Below are positions 1 to 8,283 of a stretch of DNA of 64,000 nt, piece after piece. The stretch's first letter is position 1; every line of letters starts with the position of its first letter. Below the pieces are notes generated by a model. It searched no databases. It was not told where the DNA came from and was given only the letters and a program-made list of their open reading frames with translations. The DNA is from M3007 sp046160625 (GTDB lineage Bacteria > Bacteroidota > Bacteroidia > Chitinophagales > Saprospiraceae): the NCBI GenBank assembly GCA_046160625.1, contig JBJXGZ010000135.1, positions 1 through 64,000 of the forward strand, read 5' to 3'. Made by a program: the position numbers and the translations under genes.

Positions 1-33
1 AGACCTCGGAGGTTTTGAAAACCTCCGAGGTCT
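1..33. repeat. gacctcggaggt palindrome, probable terminator of the GT2 gene
   Basis: Perfect inverted repeat with 16-bp arms around a single central base. It lies directly after the stop codon of the minus-strand glycosyltransferase gene and would fold into a strong hairpin in that transcript. Variants of the same palindrome recur near 7.0, 35.4, 36.7 and 50.3 kb, so it is a dispersed family member as well as a likely terminator. Confidence 0.75.
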
Positions 34-39
34 CCCGGC

Positions 40-1008
40 TCAAAACCGCCTAACCGACTCAATTATATATAGCGGGCGGTTCTTTATCTCGCTGTAAATA
101 TTGGACAAATAAATAGACATCACGTACAGAATCAAACAGGTAAGCGCGAAAAAAACCGAGATCAACACCACCAAAAAGGCCCAACCAGAAAGGCTTTCGA
201 CGTGTTCCCCAAATATATCCACATTGCTAAGTTTTACCTTGACAGCATTGAAAATGGCTACCACGGCCACCAAAACCGAGAACAAGAAAATCCACAACAA
301 CACACTGCGAAGAAAGGTGGTGAATGAAGTGACGGCTACCAAGGCTGTACGAACCTGTTCGCTAAAACTCAACGTCTGATCTGGATGAAGCGGCTCCGTC
401 ACCGCGATACTTGCTGTGGAGTAACCAACCAATGCATAGTTGGCTTTAAGATAGCGGCTGTTTTCGCGAAGCCGAAGCAGGGAGTTGAGTGCCCGACGGC
501 TGATTAGTCGGGTATGATGCGCCCAGGGATCAATGCGCAATTGAGAGTACCGGCGTAAAATAAAATAAAAAATTTGATACAACATCCTCTGTGCCAAGGG
601 CAACCGACGCACTTTAGCCCGAAGGTAAACGATGTCTTTGCCCGTTTGGGCCAGCTCCCACATTTGAGTGACAAGGGCAGGTTTTTCTACAAAATCGAAT
701 TCAAATACTGCCGTGTAATCCCCGTTGGCACGATCAAGTCCAGCCAATATCGCATTGTCCCGATTGACCGTTGTGCTCAGATTTAATAGAAAGATATTTT
801 TTCTCAATCCTTCCGGGAGAGGTTGAATTACATCTTCTATACTTGGCACATCACAGCCATTGTTCACCAAAACAAACTCAAAATCACTGAAATTGGCAGA
901 TAATTCGCCATAAAGTCCGCCCAGCCAGGCCGACAATTGCCGCAGCTCCTGGTGAGATTGTAACACCCCTACGATAGAAACAAAAGATTGACGAACGGAA
1001 TCTGACAT
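40..1008 (-). CDS. GT2-like glycosyltransferase with C-terminal membrane helices, degenerate motifs
   Basis: 322 aa with the layout of polyprenyl-phosphate (DPM1/GtrB-type) family 2 glycosyltransferases: a GT-A domain over roughly residues 8-220, then two hydrophobic helices near 228-255 and 275-302. Two usual sugar-nucleotide sites look altered. The first-strand VDDGS-type motif reads VNNG around residues 48-51, and the DxD position reads E103-F-D105. Family membership therefore rests on overall layout and on segments such as LSTTVNRDNAILAGLDRANGD. It could be a diverged active enzyme or one that has lost catalysis. The ATG is followed closely by a coherent domain start. No partner gene is next to it. 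Confidence 0.7.
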   Translation of the reverse strand: MSDSVRQSFVSIVGVLQSHQELRQLSAWLGGLYGELSANFSDFEFVLVNNGCDVPSIEDVIQPLPEGLRKNIFLLNLSTTVNRDNAILAGLDRANGDYTAVFEFDFVEKPALVTQMWELAQTGKDIVYLRAKVRRLPLAQRMLYQIFYFILRRYSQLRIDPWAHHTRLISRRALNSLLRLRENSRYLKANYALVGYSTASIAVTEPLHPDQTLSFSEQVRTALVAVTSFTTFLRSVLLWIFLFSVLVAVVAIFNAVKVKLSNVDIFGEHVESLSGWAFLVVLISVFFALTCLILYVMSIYLSNIYSEIKNRPLYIIESVRRF

Positions 1009-1029
1009 AACAATTCTTGGCTGTTACAG

Positions 1030-1115
1030 TTATTTCAGGCAACGCCGCAACGACGCAACGTATTGGAAATCAAAAAGATAAAACGTAGTATCGTTCTGGC
1101 GTTGCGTGAAATCAA
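1030..1115. repeat. gcaacgac-word intergenic repeat (copy 1)
   Basis: The gap between the GT2 and thioesterase genes contains the words caacgccgcaacgacgcaac and, facing it, an inverted counterpart around tggcgttgcgtg. The same words fill the next gap (1696-1806), so the thioesterase gene is bracketed by related repeats. Confidence 0.55.
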
Positions 1116-1117
1116 GA

Positions 1118-1663
1118 TCAAATATCTGTGAAATATTGCCGAAGCAGGGTGGCATCTTTCGCTTTTATGCGCCCCGAAAGAATGAGCCGTAGTTCCCGGC
1201 GGCGTGCAGCGCCCTCAAAAAGCTGTTGTTCCTCGCTTGATAAAGGCAACACAGGAGGCACAGGAACAGGGTTCTTTTTCTTGTCGTCCATTGCTACAAA
1301 CGTGAAATAGGCGTGATTGCAACGACGGGGCTGTTGGCCTTTGATGTTGTTGGCAAAAACCTCCACAAAGATTTCAACAGAAGTATTGAAGGCCCTGGTA
1401 ACCGATGCTTCAAGCGTGATCACATCGCCCAAAAAAATGGGGTTTTGAAAGGAGATATGGTCTACAGCTGCGGTCACAACATGCGATTCGCAGTGTTTTC
1501 CAGCACAAATAGCACACACAATATCCATCCAGCGCATCAGGTAACCGCCCATCAAATGGCTCATCGGATTGGTGTCGTTAGGCATGATGAGCTCGGTCAT
1601 TACAGTTTTGCTTTCTGCCACTTTTTTGGGAGTAATACGCGGCTTTGTTGTTGTTTTGGCCAT
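1118..1663 (-). CDS. hotdog-fold acyl-CoA thioesterase (YciA-like)
   Basis: 181 aa from the first ATG; an in-frame TTG 7 codons upstream is a less likely start. Acyl-CoA thioesterases of this family hydrolyse CoA thioesters in the cytoplasm. Visible signatures are the hotdog helix segment NPMSHLMGGYLMRWMDIVCA, with the acidic residue of the active site, followed by the strand VDHISFQNPIFLGDVI. A C-terminal extension rich in charged residues follows the single hotdog domain. The gene stands alone between two repeat-filled gaps, with no operon partner. Exact substrate cannot be told from sequence. Confidence 0.85.
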   Translation of the reverse strand: MAKTTTKPRITPKKVAESKTVMTELIMPNDTNPMSHLMGGYLMRWMDIVCAICAGKHCESHVVTAAVDHISFQNPIFLGDVITLEASVTRAFNTSVEIFVEVFANNIKGQQPRRCNHAYFTFVAMDDKKKNPVPVPPVLPLSSEEQQLFEGAARRRELRLILSGRIKAKDATLLRQYFTDI

Positions 1664-1695
1664 TTTATTGGTATGTTTTGACAATTATTGGACGA

Positions 1696-1806
1696 ATTTT
1701 TCACGCAACGACGCAACGGCGCAACGTGTTTTTTCACGCAACGACGCAACGAGAAATCTCTATCCCTACCAAAACGTTGCGTCGTTGTGTCGTCGCGTGA
1801 AATTTA
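1696..1806. repeat. gcaacgac-word intergenic hairpin (copy 2)
   Basis: Two direct copies of ttttcacgcaacgacgcaac (from about 1698 and 1731) face an inverted copy running to about 1804, forming a long stem. It occupies almost the whole gap between the thioesterase start and the stop of the ABC transporter gene. Confidence 0.65.
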
Positions 1807-1809
1807 AAA

Positions 1810-3621
1810 TTAAGACTCAAATTGAAGTTTTGCAAGGCTTGAATAAACACCATCGGCTTTGGTAGAAAGTTCATCGTGGGTCCCTTGCTCTACGATACGA
1901 CCATGTTCCAACACATAAATACAGTCCACCTCCCGAATCGTGGCCAAGCGATGTGCAATGATAATACTTGTGCGACCAACCATGAGCCGATTGAGCGCTT
2001 CCTGCACCACCTTTTCTGACTCTGCATCCAGCGAAGAAGTAGCTTCATCCAACAACAATATACTGGGATCCCGCAATATAGCCCGCGCGATGGCAATGCG
2101 TTGCCGCTGCCCTCCGGAAAGTTTGATTCCCCGCTCCCCTACCACGGTGTCCAAGCCGTCAGGGAACATCGAGATGAAATCCCAGGTATTGGCTTGTTTG
2201 GCAGCCTCAATGATTTCCGCCTCCGAAGCATCCGGATTCCCGTACAAAATATTTTCCCGAATAGTGCCGCCAAAAAGGATAACTTCCTGAGGCACAATGG
2301 CAAAATTATGACGATAAGATTCAAGATCGTAATTGTAAATGTCGCGTCCATCCATCCGGATTTTACCGGTCGTGGGAAAATGAAACTGCAGCAACAATTG
2401 CATGATGGTAGACTTGCCCGCCCCGCTTTGCCCAACTACGGCCACTTTTTTCCCGGCAGGAATGTCGAAGCTCACTCCTTTCAAAACCTCTACATCGGCG
2501 CGTGTAGGGTATGAAAATTGAATATTTTCAAAGGATATATTCCCGCGGAATCGGCCTGCATTTACATTTCCCCGTGGATGTTCTTCGGATTCGGATGGAG
2601 ATTTCAAAATTTCGCGGATGCGCTCCGTAGCCCCCACAGCGCCAACGAGTTCGGTGTAAAAATTCCCAAGGCTGGCGATGCTTCCTCCAATGACGGCAGT
2701 GTAAGTGATAAATGCAATGAGGTCGCCACCTGTGAATTTTCCAGGAGTGCCAACAGGCAAGGCTGCATCTGTTTGCACCATATTCATACCGTACAAAATC
2801 ACAAAAAACAAGGCCCCGAATAGCATTGTGATGATGAAAACCGCGAAGATCGCCCGGCCTTTTGCATAACGCATGGATATCTGGACCACTTCGGCATTGG
2901 AGCGGCCATAACGTTGACTTTCAAAGAGTTCGTTGGTAAATGCCTTAACCGCGTGAATGCTCTGCAGGGTCTCGTCAAGGATGGTATTGGTGTTGGCCAA
3001 CTTGTCCTGTCGCTGTTTGGAAAGTTTGCGCACCCAGCGTCCAAAAACCATGGCGCCAATTACTATTACTGGAAACGTAGCGAGCATGACGAAGGCCAGC
3101 CGATGCGACATCCACCATAACACCGCGATACCGCCCACTAAAATGATAATCTGGCGTACAAATTCAGCAAGTACAAAGTAAAATGTGTTGTAGAGTTTTT
3201 CTACATCGTTGGTAAGACGGCTCACCAGCTCGCCGACACGGCTTTTTTCAAAAAAAACGATCGGAAGTGAAATGAGCCTTCGATAGAGCGCCACACGGAT
3301 ATCGGCGGTGCCACGTTCACTCACCTGGGCAAACATCATAACACGCAGATAGGACACAATGCCTTGAAAAACAAGGATTAAAATGAGCCACATCCCGATT
3401 TTGGTCAGGTCAAGATCCTGCGGAATATTTCCCTGGGCTACGTCAAGGGAGCGGCCAATGAGGGCTGGGAACACCAAAAAAACGGTACTTCCGAGGAAAA
3501 GCAGTACCAATCCAAAAATGAACTGGGCCCGATATGGACGGATGTAAACAAAGATTTTGAGGGCTTCGCGAAGGCTTTCACGGGTGAGTTTTGGGCGGGT
3601 TTTTTCTTCTTCTTTCTGCAT
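1810..3621 (-). CDS. ABC exporter, fused membrane and ATPase domains (MsbA-like)
   Basis: 603 aa, the usual length for a homodimeric half-transporter. The N-terminal six-helix membrane domain spans about residues 30-330, and the ATPase domain follows from about 350. Walker A (GQSGAGKST) is near 395-403, the signature LSGGQRQR near 500, Walker B ILLLDEATSSLD near 522, and the switch histidine in IIAHRLAT. Such exporters flip lipids, lipid A precursors or drugs across the inner membrane; substrate is not deducible here. Gene is monocistronic by context. A start at the ATG gives a normal charged cytoplasmic N-terminus before the first helix. Confidence 0.93.
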   Translation of the reverse strand: MQKEEEKTRPKLTRESLREALKIFVYIRPYRAQFIFGLVLLFLGSTVFLVFPALIGRSLDVAQGNIPQDLDLTKIGMWLILILVFQGIVSYLRVMMFAQVSERGTADIRVALYRRLISLPIVFFEKSRVGELVSRLTNDVEKLYNTFYFVLAEFVRQIIILVGGIAVLWWMSHRLAFVMLATFPVIVIGAMVFGRWVRKLSKQRQDKLANTNTILDETLQSIHAVKAFTNELFESQRYGRSNAEVVQISMRYAKGRAIFAVFIITMLFGALFFVILYGMNMVQTDAALPVGTPGKFTGGDLIAFITYTAVIGGSIASLGNFYTELVGAVGATERIREILKSPSESEEHPRGNVNAGRFRGNISFENIQFSYPTRADVEVLKGVSFDIPAGKKVAVVGQSGAGKSTIMQLLLQFHFPTTGKIRMDGRDIYNYDLESYRHNFAIVPQEVILFGGTIRENILYGNPDASEAEIIEAAKQANTWDFISMFPDGLDTVVGERGIKLSGGQRQRIAIARAILRDPSILLLDEATSSLDAESEKVVQEALNRLMVGRTSIIIAHRLATIREVDCIYVLEHGRIVEQGTHDELSTKADGVYSSLAKLQFES

Positions 3622-3755
3622 GATGGTGTTAATTTCGGGACTTACCAGCCTTCGCCCTGAAGGGGGTTATGGTGGGTAAAGGCGCAAATTTCGGCACTCG
3701 AACAGATTCGCAGTGTAAAAGTTGGTTAAAGTTGAAGGAGCAGCCCTGTCCGTTT

Positions 3756-3763
3756 TACCTTTG
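3756..3763 (+). promoter_or_regulatory. Bacteroidota -7 promoter element, near-leaderless start
   Basis: TACCTTTG matches the TAnnTTTG -7 consensus exactly and ends 4 nt before the ATG of the following gene. Transcription should start at or within a few bases of the start codon, giving a leaderless or almost leaderless mRNA. Confidence 0.7.
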
Positions 3764-3767
3764 CGCA

Positions 3768-4067
3768 ATGTATACGCTGCTTCTCTTCATCATCGGTGGC
3801 CTTTTTGTGGCCATGTTGTTTGTAAACGTTTACTTTCGAGCCAAGGTGCTCAAAGTGTATGGCGTGCTGGTGCGCAACAAGGTTGAGTTCGGCGCCACGC
3901 ATATTTTTAACCGACAAAAATTGGAGGAAGAAATACTGCCACGCTACCCACAGTTCCGGAAAGAGATCGAAACTTTCGTTCGCCACATGCGGTATTCTAT
4001 TAAAATGGCGTCGGTGCTGTTGGGACTAATTACAGCATTTGGAGCGGTTTTGATGTATTTTAGATAA
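3768..4067 (+). CDS. small membrane protein of unknown function
   Basis: 99 aa from the ATG just after the -7 element; an upstream in-frame start is ruled out because it would precede the promoter. One hydrophobic helix at residues 2-22 and a second at about 78-96 flank a charged, probably cytoplasmic, middle. I do not recognise the family. The next gene (SGNH hydrolase) begins 4 nt after its stop, so the two are probably co-transcribed and this small protein may assist that membrane-anchored enzyme; that link is inference. Confidence 0.65.
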   Translation: MYTLLLFIIGGLFVAMLFVNVYFRAKVLKVYGVLVRNKVEFGATHIFNRQKLEEEILPRYPQFRKEIETFVRHMRYSIKMASVLLGLITAFGAVLMYFR

Positions 4068-4071
4068 TCCA

Positions 4072-5511
4072 ATGGAAAAAAACTATAGCAAGCAAGCCCT
4101 TTTTCTCCCAATCCTGGTTTTAATATTGCTGACTGGTCTTTCGCTGTTGCCAGCCGGTTTGAAATTGGGCGATTTTGAACTCCGCAAAATGGACATCTTT
4201 GCTGACGTGCGGGATTCAACCGCCGTGGAGGCCGAGTCTCTGTCAGAAACGTTGCCCCCACCGGACACCTTTGAGTATTTTCCACAAGATTCGCTCTCAA
4301 CGGTTCTTACAGATACCACTAATATTCAGCCGGACTCCCTTCGGGTAATTCCACCAAAAGATTCAGTCTTTTTTGGCAAAATAATCGAGGACTATTCTTT
4401 TGACCAACAAGGGCTTAACCGTTTTTTCAGAGCAGTTGATTCAATATCTCGCGGGCGCACCGTCCGGATAGCCTGGTATGGCGATTCCTTTGTCGAAGGT
4501 GATATCCTGGTGGGTGATTTACGGGATACCTTGCAAACAGCCTGGGGTGGAGCAGGTGTTGGGTTTGTGCCAATCACTTCTGAGGTTGCGCAGTTCAAAC
4601 GCAGCTTGAAGCACAATTTTCGAGATTGGACCGCCTATTCCATCATTAAAAAATCCGAAAACCGCCCAAAACTTGGTTTAAATGGCTATGCCTACCGCCC
4701 GGAACCAGAGGCAAAAGCCCATTATGAAGGTGCCAATTATTTCAAACACACACAGCGCTGGAATCAAGTACGTTTTTTCTACAGCTCCGATTCGACATGT
4801 GCTTTTGTATGGCAGGCAGGTGGCGAAGCAGCCCGACAAGAAACGCTGCCGGCCAAACCCAATCGGCTCAGTTCCTGGAAATGGAAGGGAAGCGAATGGG
4901 GCACCAACGCTTTTACATTTCGATTCCCCGAAACGGGCGGATTATTGGCTTATGGCGCCACCCTCGAAAGCGGCCCAGGCATTTACATTGACAATTTTTC
5001 GGTTCGCGGCAACAGTGGTGGCCCTTTGAAACTGCTTGACCCTGATTTTATTCGCCAATTTGATGCCGTTCAGCAATACGATTTGATCGTGATACAAGTA
5101 GGCCTGAACGCAGTAACGAACACATTGACAAATATTAAATGGTACGAGGCCGAACTTGACCGCACTTTCAAGCATCTAAAAACCTGTTTCCCCGGCAAGC
5201 CAATTTTAGTGGTCAGTGTGGGCGACCGAGGTGCCAAAGAGGGAACCGAAATCACAACCATGCGCGGGGTTCCAGCCGTAGTAAAGATGCAACGCAACCT
5301 TGCCCGGAAACATGGTCTGCTCTTTTACGATCTCTTCTGGGGAATGGGCGGGCCAAACACCATGCTGCGCTTTGCACATCAACGACCAAGACTTGCAAAC
5401 ACCGATTATACCCACCTTACACACGAGGGAGGCAAAGTCGTGGGCATTATGATGGCAAAGTTGTTTTTACAAGAGCAGGCCAATTGGCGCTCGGAGAAGA
5501 AGTTGCAATAG
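4072..5511 (+). CDS. membrane-anchored SGNH/GDSL-family hydrolase
   Basis: 479 aa with an N-terminal membrane anchor (about residues 10-28) and a Pro/Ser/Asp-rich linker to about 120. The SGNH fold starts at WYGDSFVEGD, carrying the block I nucleophile serine (about residue 138). VIQVGLNAVTN lies at the block III position, and DYTHLTHEGG near residues 442-451 supplies the C-terminal Asp/His. SGNH proteins with this anchor often act as periplasmic O-acetyl transferases or esterases on glycans (PatB/AlgX-like), but no MBOAT partner is present here. The next gene is a paralogue: both share a GDAG/GGAG..G....P stretch after the first block. Confidence 0.8.
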   Translation: MEKNYSKQALFLPILVLILLTGLSLLPAGLKLGDFELRKMDIFADVRDSTAVEAESLSETLPPPDTFEYFPQDSLSTVLTDTTNIQPDSLRVIPPKDSVFFGKIIEDYSFDQQGLNRFFRAVDSISRGRTVRIAWYGDSFVEGDILVGDLRDTLQTAWGGAGVGFVPITSEVAQFKRSLKHNFRDWTAYSIIKKSENRPKLGLNGYAYRPEPEAKAHYEGANYFKHTQRWNQVRFFYSSDSTCAFVWQAGGEAARQETLPAKPNRLSSWKWKGSEWGTNAFTFRFPETGGLLAYGATLESGPGIYIDNFSVRGNSGGPLKLLDPDFIRQFDAVQQYDLIVIQVGLNAVTNTLTNIKWYEAELDRTFKHLKTCFPGKPILVVSVGDRGAKEGTEITTMRGVPAVVKMQRNLARKHGLLFYDLFWGMGGPNTMLRFAHQRPRLANTDYTHLTHEGGKVVGIMMAKLFLQEQANWRSEKKLQ

Positions 5512-5537
5512 ATTTTGGTTTTGTACTTAATGATCAC

Positions 5538-5621
5538 CGGCTTTTAAGAACATGAGTGGATTTCCGATATCCGATTTATTCGATATCGGAAATAGAAATA
5601 AGCTTGGTTTCCTAAAAGCCG
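5538..5621. repeat. nested double inverted repeat between the two SGNH genes
   Basis: An outer 9-bp pair (cggctttta at 5538-5546 with taaaagccg at 5613-5621) encloses a perfect 12-bp pair (atttccgatatc at 5560-5571 with gatatcggaaat at 5582-5593). It lies after the first SGNH stop and just before the next promoter element, so it may act as a terminator. Confidence 0.65.
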
Positions 5622-5633
5622 ATAGTCAATTTG

Positions 5634-5641
5634 TACTTTTG
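5634..5641 (+). promoter_or_regulatory. Bacteroidota -7 promoter element
   Basis: TACTTTTG matches TAnnTTTG and lies about 57 nt before the start of the second SGNH gene. No clear -33 TTG at ideal spacing was seen. Confidence 0.5.
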
Positions 5642-5697
5642 CTTTAGACTCGCCAAGACCCCCGAAAACGACCTTTTTGATTTTTGAACAAGAACTT

Positions 5698-6969
5698 ATG
5701 TACCCTACTTTTTCTCGTCTGCGACTGTGGGCCTTTTCGGCTTTTTTTCTCTTTTTTATTGGACAATGCCAGTCGCAATTTCGTCCGCCACATGTCCAAA
5801 TAACCGACGCTGACACTGTTGGCGCTGGTTTCAGTTTCATACGTCAGGACGACAACGAGATTGAAAACCGGGCCTATTTGGAACCCGTTTTTCAGGAACT
5901 TTTTACACAGCGCACGCAAGGAGGCAAGAAGATCAGCATTGTACACCTTGGCGATTCGCACATATTGGGCAATTTTCTCACTCGGGAGGTGCGAGATCGC
6001 TTGCAGCGCGAGTTTGGCGATGCTGGCAGAGGATTGTTATTCCCTTACAAACTGGCCCAATCCAATGGCGCTAAAGATTTTTTGGCGGAAACCAATTGCA
6101 AATGGACGGGCGCCAATTGCCAGCGAGATATTTCGCCGGAAACCAATTTTGGCGCGGCAGGTTTCAAACTTAGCACCACCAACCCAAACGCCGAACTCAC
6201 CTTTCGCATGCGCGACACCGCTACTTCCGAAAGCCGTTTTTTCACAAAAGTGACTGTTTTTCAACGCAAAACAGCCCTTGAATACGACCTTGAAGTCCGA
6301 GATGAAACCTCCAACCAAATCGCTCAGCTTTTTATTGAAGACGACTATGCCCGATCCTTTTATTTCGACCGTCCGGTAGGTTCTGTCACCATTGCAGCAA
6401 AGAAAACCAGTGCTCAAGAAAGAACATTGACCATTGATGGCGTGTCCATTGAAAACGAACTTAGCGGCGTATTGTACCATTCCATTGGTGTCAACGGGGC
6501 GAAATTCATGGATTTCGCACGCGCTAAATACTTTTCTAATCAAGTGGCTGACCTTGAACCTGACTTGGTCATATTGTCTTTCGGGACCAACGAAAGTCAG
6601 GGCAATACAGACGCCAATTATATGCGGCGTACTATGGATCTGCTAACCTCGCAGATTCTGGAGCGCAGTCCTTCTACCCGAATCATGCTCACCACTCCCG
6701 CCGACTCTTACCTGAAGGGCAAAGGCCTGAACCCATTTATGGCCGAGACCAGCGAGGTTATCCGAGAATTTGCCCAGGAAAAGGGTTTCGCTTTGTGGGA
6801 TCTGTTCAACTTCTCAGGTGGGAAAAACTCGTCGGTTCTGTGGAAATCAAACGGCCTAATGACGTCTGACTCCGTACACTACACCAAGTATGGTTATGCC
6901 TTGCAAGGCAAACTACTATACCAATCCTTGGTGAAGGCCTACAATGGGTTTGTGGAAGCGAAGCGTTGA
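5698..6969 (+). CDS. secreted SGNH/GDSL-family hydrolase (paralogue of the preceding anchored one)
   Basis: 423 aa from the ATG whose product begins with a signal peptide (MYPTFSRLRLWAFSAFFLFF, cleavage near QCQSQ). The block I motif VHLGDSHILGN is near residue 85, SFGTNESQGN at the block III position, and DSVHYTKYGYALQG near 390 gives the catalytic Asp/His. Predicted to act in the periplasm, probably on an ester-decorated glycan, like its upstream paralogue. An upstream in-frame start is possible but would place seven residues before the signal peptide. Intervening sequence carries its own promoter element, so the pair need not be one transcript. Confidence 0.8.
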   Translation: MYPTFSRLRLWAFSAFFLFFIGQCQSQFRPPHVQITDADTVGAGFSFIRQDDNEIENRAYLEPVFQELFTQRTQGGKKISIVHLGDSHILGNFLTREVRDRLQREFGDAGRGLLFPYKLAQSNGAKDFLAETNCKWTGANCQRDISPETNFGAAGFKLSTTNPNAELTFRMRDTATSESRFFTKVTVFQRKTALEYDLEVRDETSNQIAQLFIEDDYARSFYFDRPVGSVTIAAKKTSAQERTLTIDGVSIENELSGVLYHSIGVNGAKFMDFARAKYFSNQVADLEPDLVILSFGTNESQGNTDANYMRRTMDLLTSQILERSPSTRIMLTTPADSYLKGKGLNPFMAETSEVIREFAQEKGFALWDLFNFSGGKNSSVLWKSNGLMTSDSVHYTKYGYALQGKLLYQSLVKAYNGFVEAKR

Positions 6970-6990
6970 CGGTTCCGCAGGGGTTTAGAA

Positions 6991-7034
6991 TTTTGACACC
7001 TCGGAGGTTATCGAAAATCTCTTAGGTGTCAAAA
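6991..7034. repeat. imperfect gacacctcggaggt inverted repeat between convergent genes
   Basis: ttttgacacct at the left faces aggtgtcaaaa at the right, with partly degenerate inner arms. It separates two convergent genes and overlaps the stop of the minus-strand one, consistent with a bidirectional terminator. It is a decayed member of the cctcggagg family. Confidence 0.6.
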
Positions 7035-7373
7035 CAACAAAGGCTCGTTGCCCAACAATACTTGCCAAACGATGGCCACTACTGCCAAAATCGGGTAAAG
7101 CCATTGACGCACAACGGTTTTTACCAAATAAGGCGATGGATTAAAGCCCATCTTTTCCAGCAATTCAGTGTAAAAAATACGCCCGTTGGATTCGTCCAAC
7201 CCATGGTGTTCGTTCATCAGGCATTTGCCCCAGATAGCAAATTGAATCATGACAACGGCGTAAACGGCTACTGCTATTTTCCAGGTAATAAGGAACGGGA
7301 TCACCCAGGTGGCGATGACCGAAAGCAGGTGAAGCCCAAAAAGGAAATTGGATTTTATCGTTTGTGTGCTCAT
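7029..7373 (-). CDS. small membrane protein of unknown function
   Basis: 114 aa from an ATG whose product has the normal layout MSTQTIKSNFLFGLHLLSV; a longer in-frame reading would overlap the end of miaA. Three hydrophobic segments (about 11-30, 34-50 and 92-108) surround a loop containing KCLMNEHHGLDESN and a predicted amphipathic stretch. I do not assign a family. It follows miaA by about 10 nt on the same strand and may be the last gene of a purQ-miaA transcript. Confidence 0.65.
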   Translation of the reverse strand: MSTQTIKSNFLFGLHLLSVIATWVIPFLITWKIAVAVYAVVMIQFAIWGKCLMNEHHGLDESNGRIFYTELLEKMGFNPSPYLVKTVVRQWLYPILAVVAIVWQVLLGNEPLLF

Positions 7374-7383
7374 ACGGCATGGA

Positions 7384-8283
7384 TTAGGTGGCAAACTTAG
7401 TAAATTCAAAAATCTCTGGCACATTCTCTGGCCTGAACACATTCCAGTCCCCGTGTTTTGCAAACCAAGTTACCTGCCGTTTCGCGTAATTGCGCGAGTG
7501 TTGTTTCATTTTTCCAATGGCCTCTTCACGGCTGGTTTTTCCATCAAAATAATCAAAAAACTCCTCGTAACCCACTGTGTTTAATGGAGGTCTGTGGCGA
7601 TAGGGCAACAGATTGCGCACCTCATCTTCTAATCCGGAAGTAATCATTTTATCTACCCGGGCCTCAATACGATCATAAAGCTCAGATCGAGGCAAATCGA
7701 GTAGAACATAAACAGGCTGGAAGGTCCGAGGGATTTTTTGTCCTTGCTGCAGGAAAGAAGAATATGGCTGGCCGGTCTCGAAACACACCTCTAATGCGCG
7801 GCGCAATCTGGCAGGATTTTGCTGGTCAATTTTGGCAAAATGGGCTGGGTCGCGGTGCGAAAGTTCCTGCTGAAGCCAAGCGAGACCACCACTTTGCTCA
7901 CCCGCTTCAACGGCTTTTTTTGTTTGATCTGAAATATCTGGAAATTTATCCAAGCCCTCACAAACGGCACGTATGTACAGCCCTGAGCCTCCGACGAGAA
8001 TGGCTACATCGTTTTCTAAAAAGATATTTTGTAGAACAGCCAGCGCATCCCTTTCAAAATCACCCACGCTATAATCGTCCGTAACAGAAAGAAAATCAAT
8101 AAAATGATGGGGTGCGGCTGCCAATTCAGCCGAACTGGGCTTGGCCGTCCCAATGCTCATTTCACGGTAAAACTGCCGGCTGTCGGCAGAAAGGATTTCT
8201 GTGTGGAAGTGTTGCGCCAATTGAATGGCCAGCGCGGTTTTCCCAGTAGCAGTTGCTCCTCCGATGACAATGAGTTTTTTCAT
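7384..8283 (-). CDS. miaA: tRNA dimethylallyltransferase
   Basis: 299 aa from the ATG, the normal family length. MiaA transfers a dimethylallyl group to the N6 of adenosine 37 in tRNAs that read codons beginning with U. The P-loop GGATATGKTALA is at residues 6-17, followed by the family motif SADSRQFYREMSIGTAKP, and the later RRALEV and RQVTWF segments are typical of the tRNA-binding part. Its ATG shares a base with the purQ stop (TGATG), indicating translational coupling with purQ. Confidence 0.96.
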   Translation of the reverse strand: MKKLIVIGGATATGKTALAIQLAQHFHTEILSADSRQFYREMSIGTAKPSSAELAAAPHHFIDFLSVTDDYSVGDFERDALAVLQNIFLENDVAILVGGSGLYIRAVCEGLDKFPDISDQTKKAVEAGEQSGGLAWLQQELSHRDPAHFAKIDQQNPARLRRALEVCFETGQPYSSFLQQGQKIPRTFQPVYVLLDLPRSELYDRIEARVDKMITSGLEDEVRNLLPYRHRPPLNTVGYEEFFDYFDGKTSREEAIGKMKQHSRNYAKRQVTWFAKHGDWNVFRPENVPEIFEFTKFAT

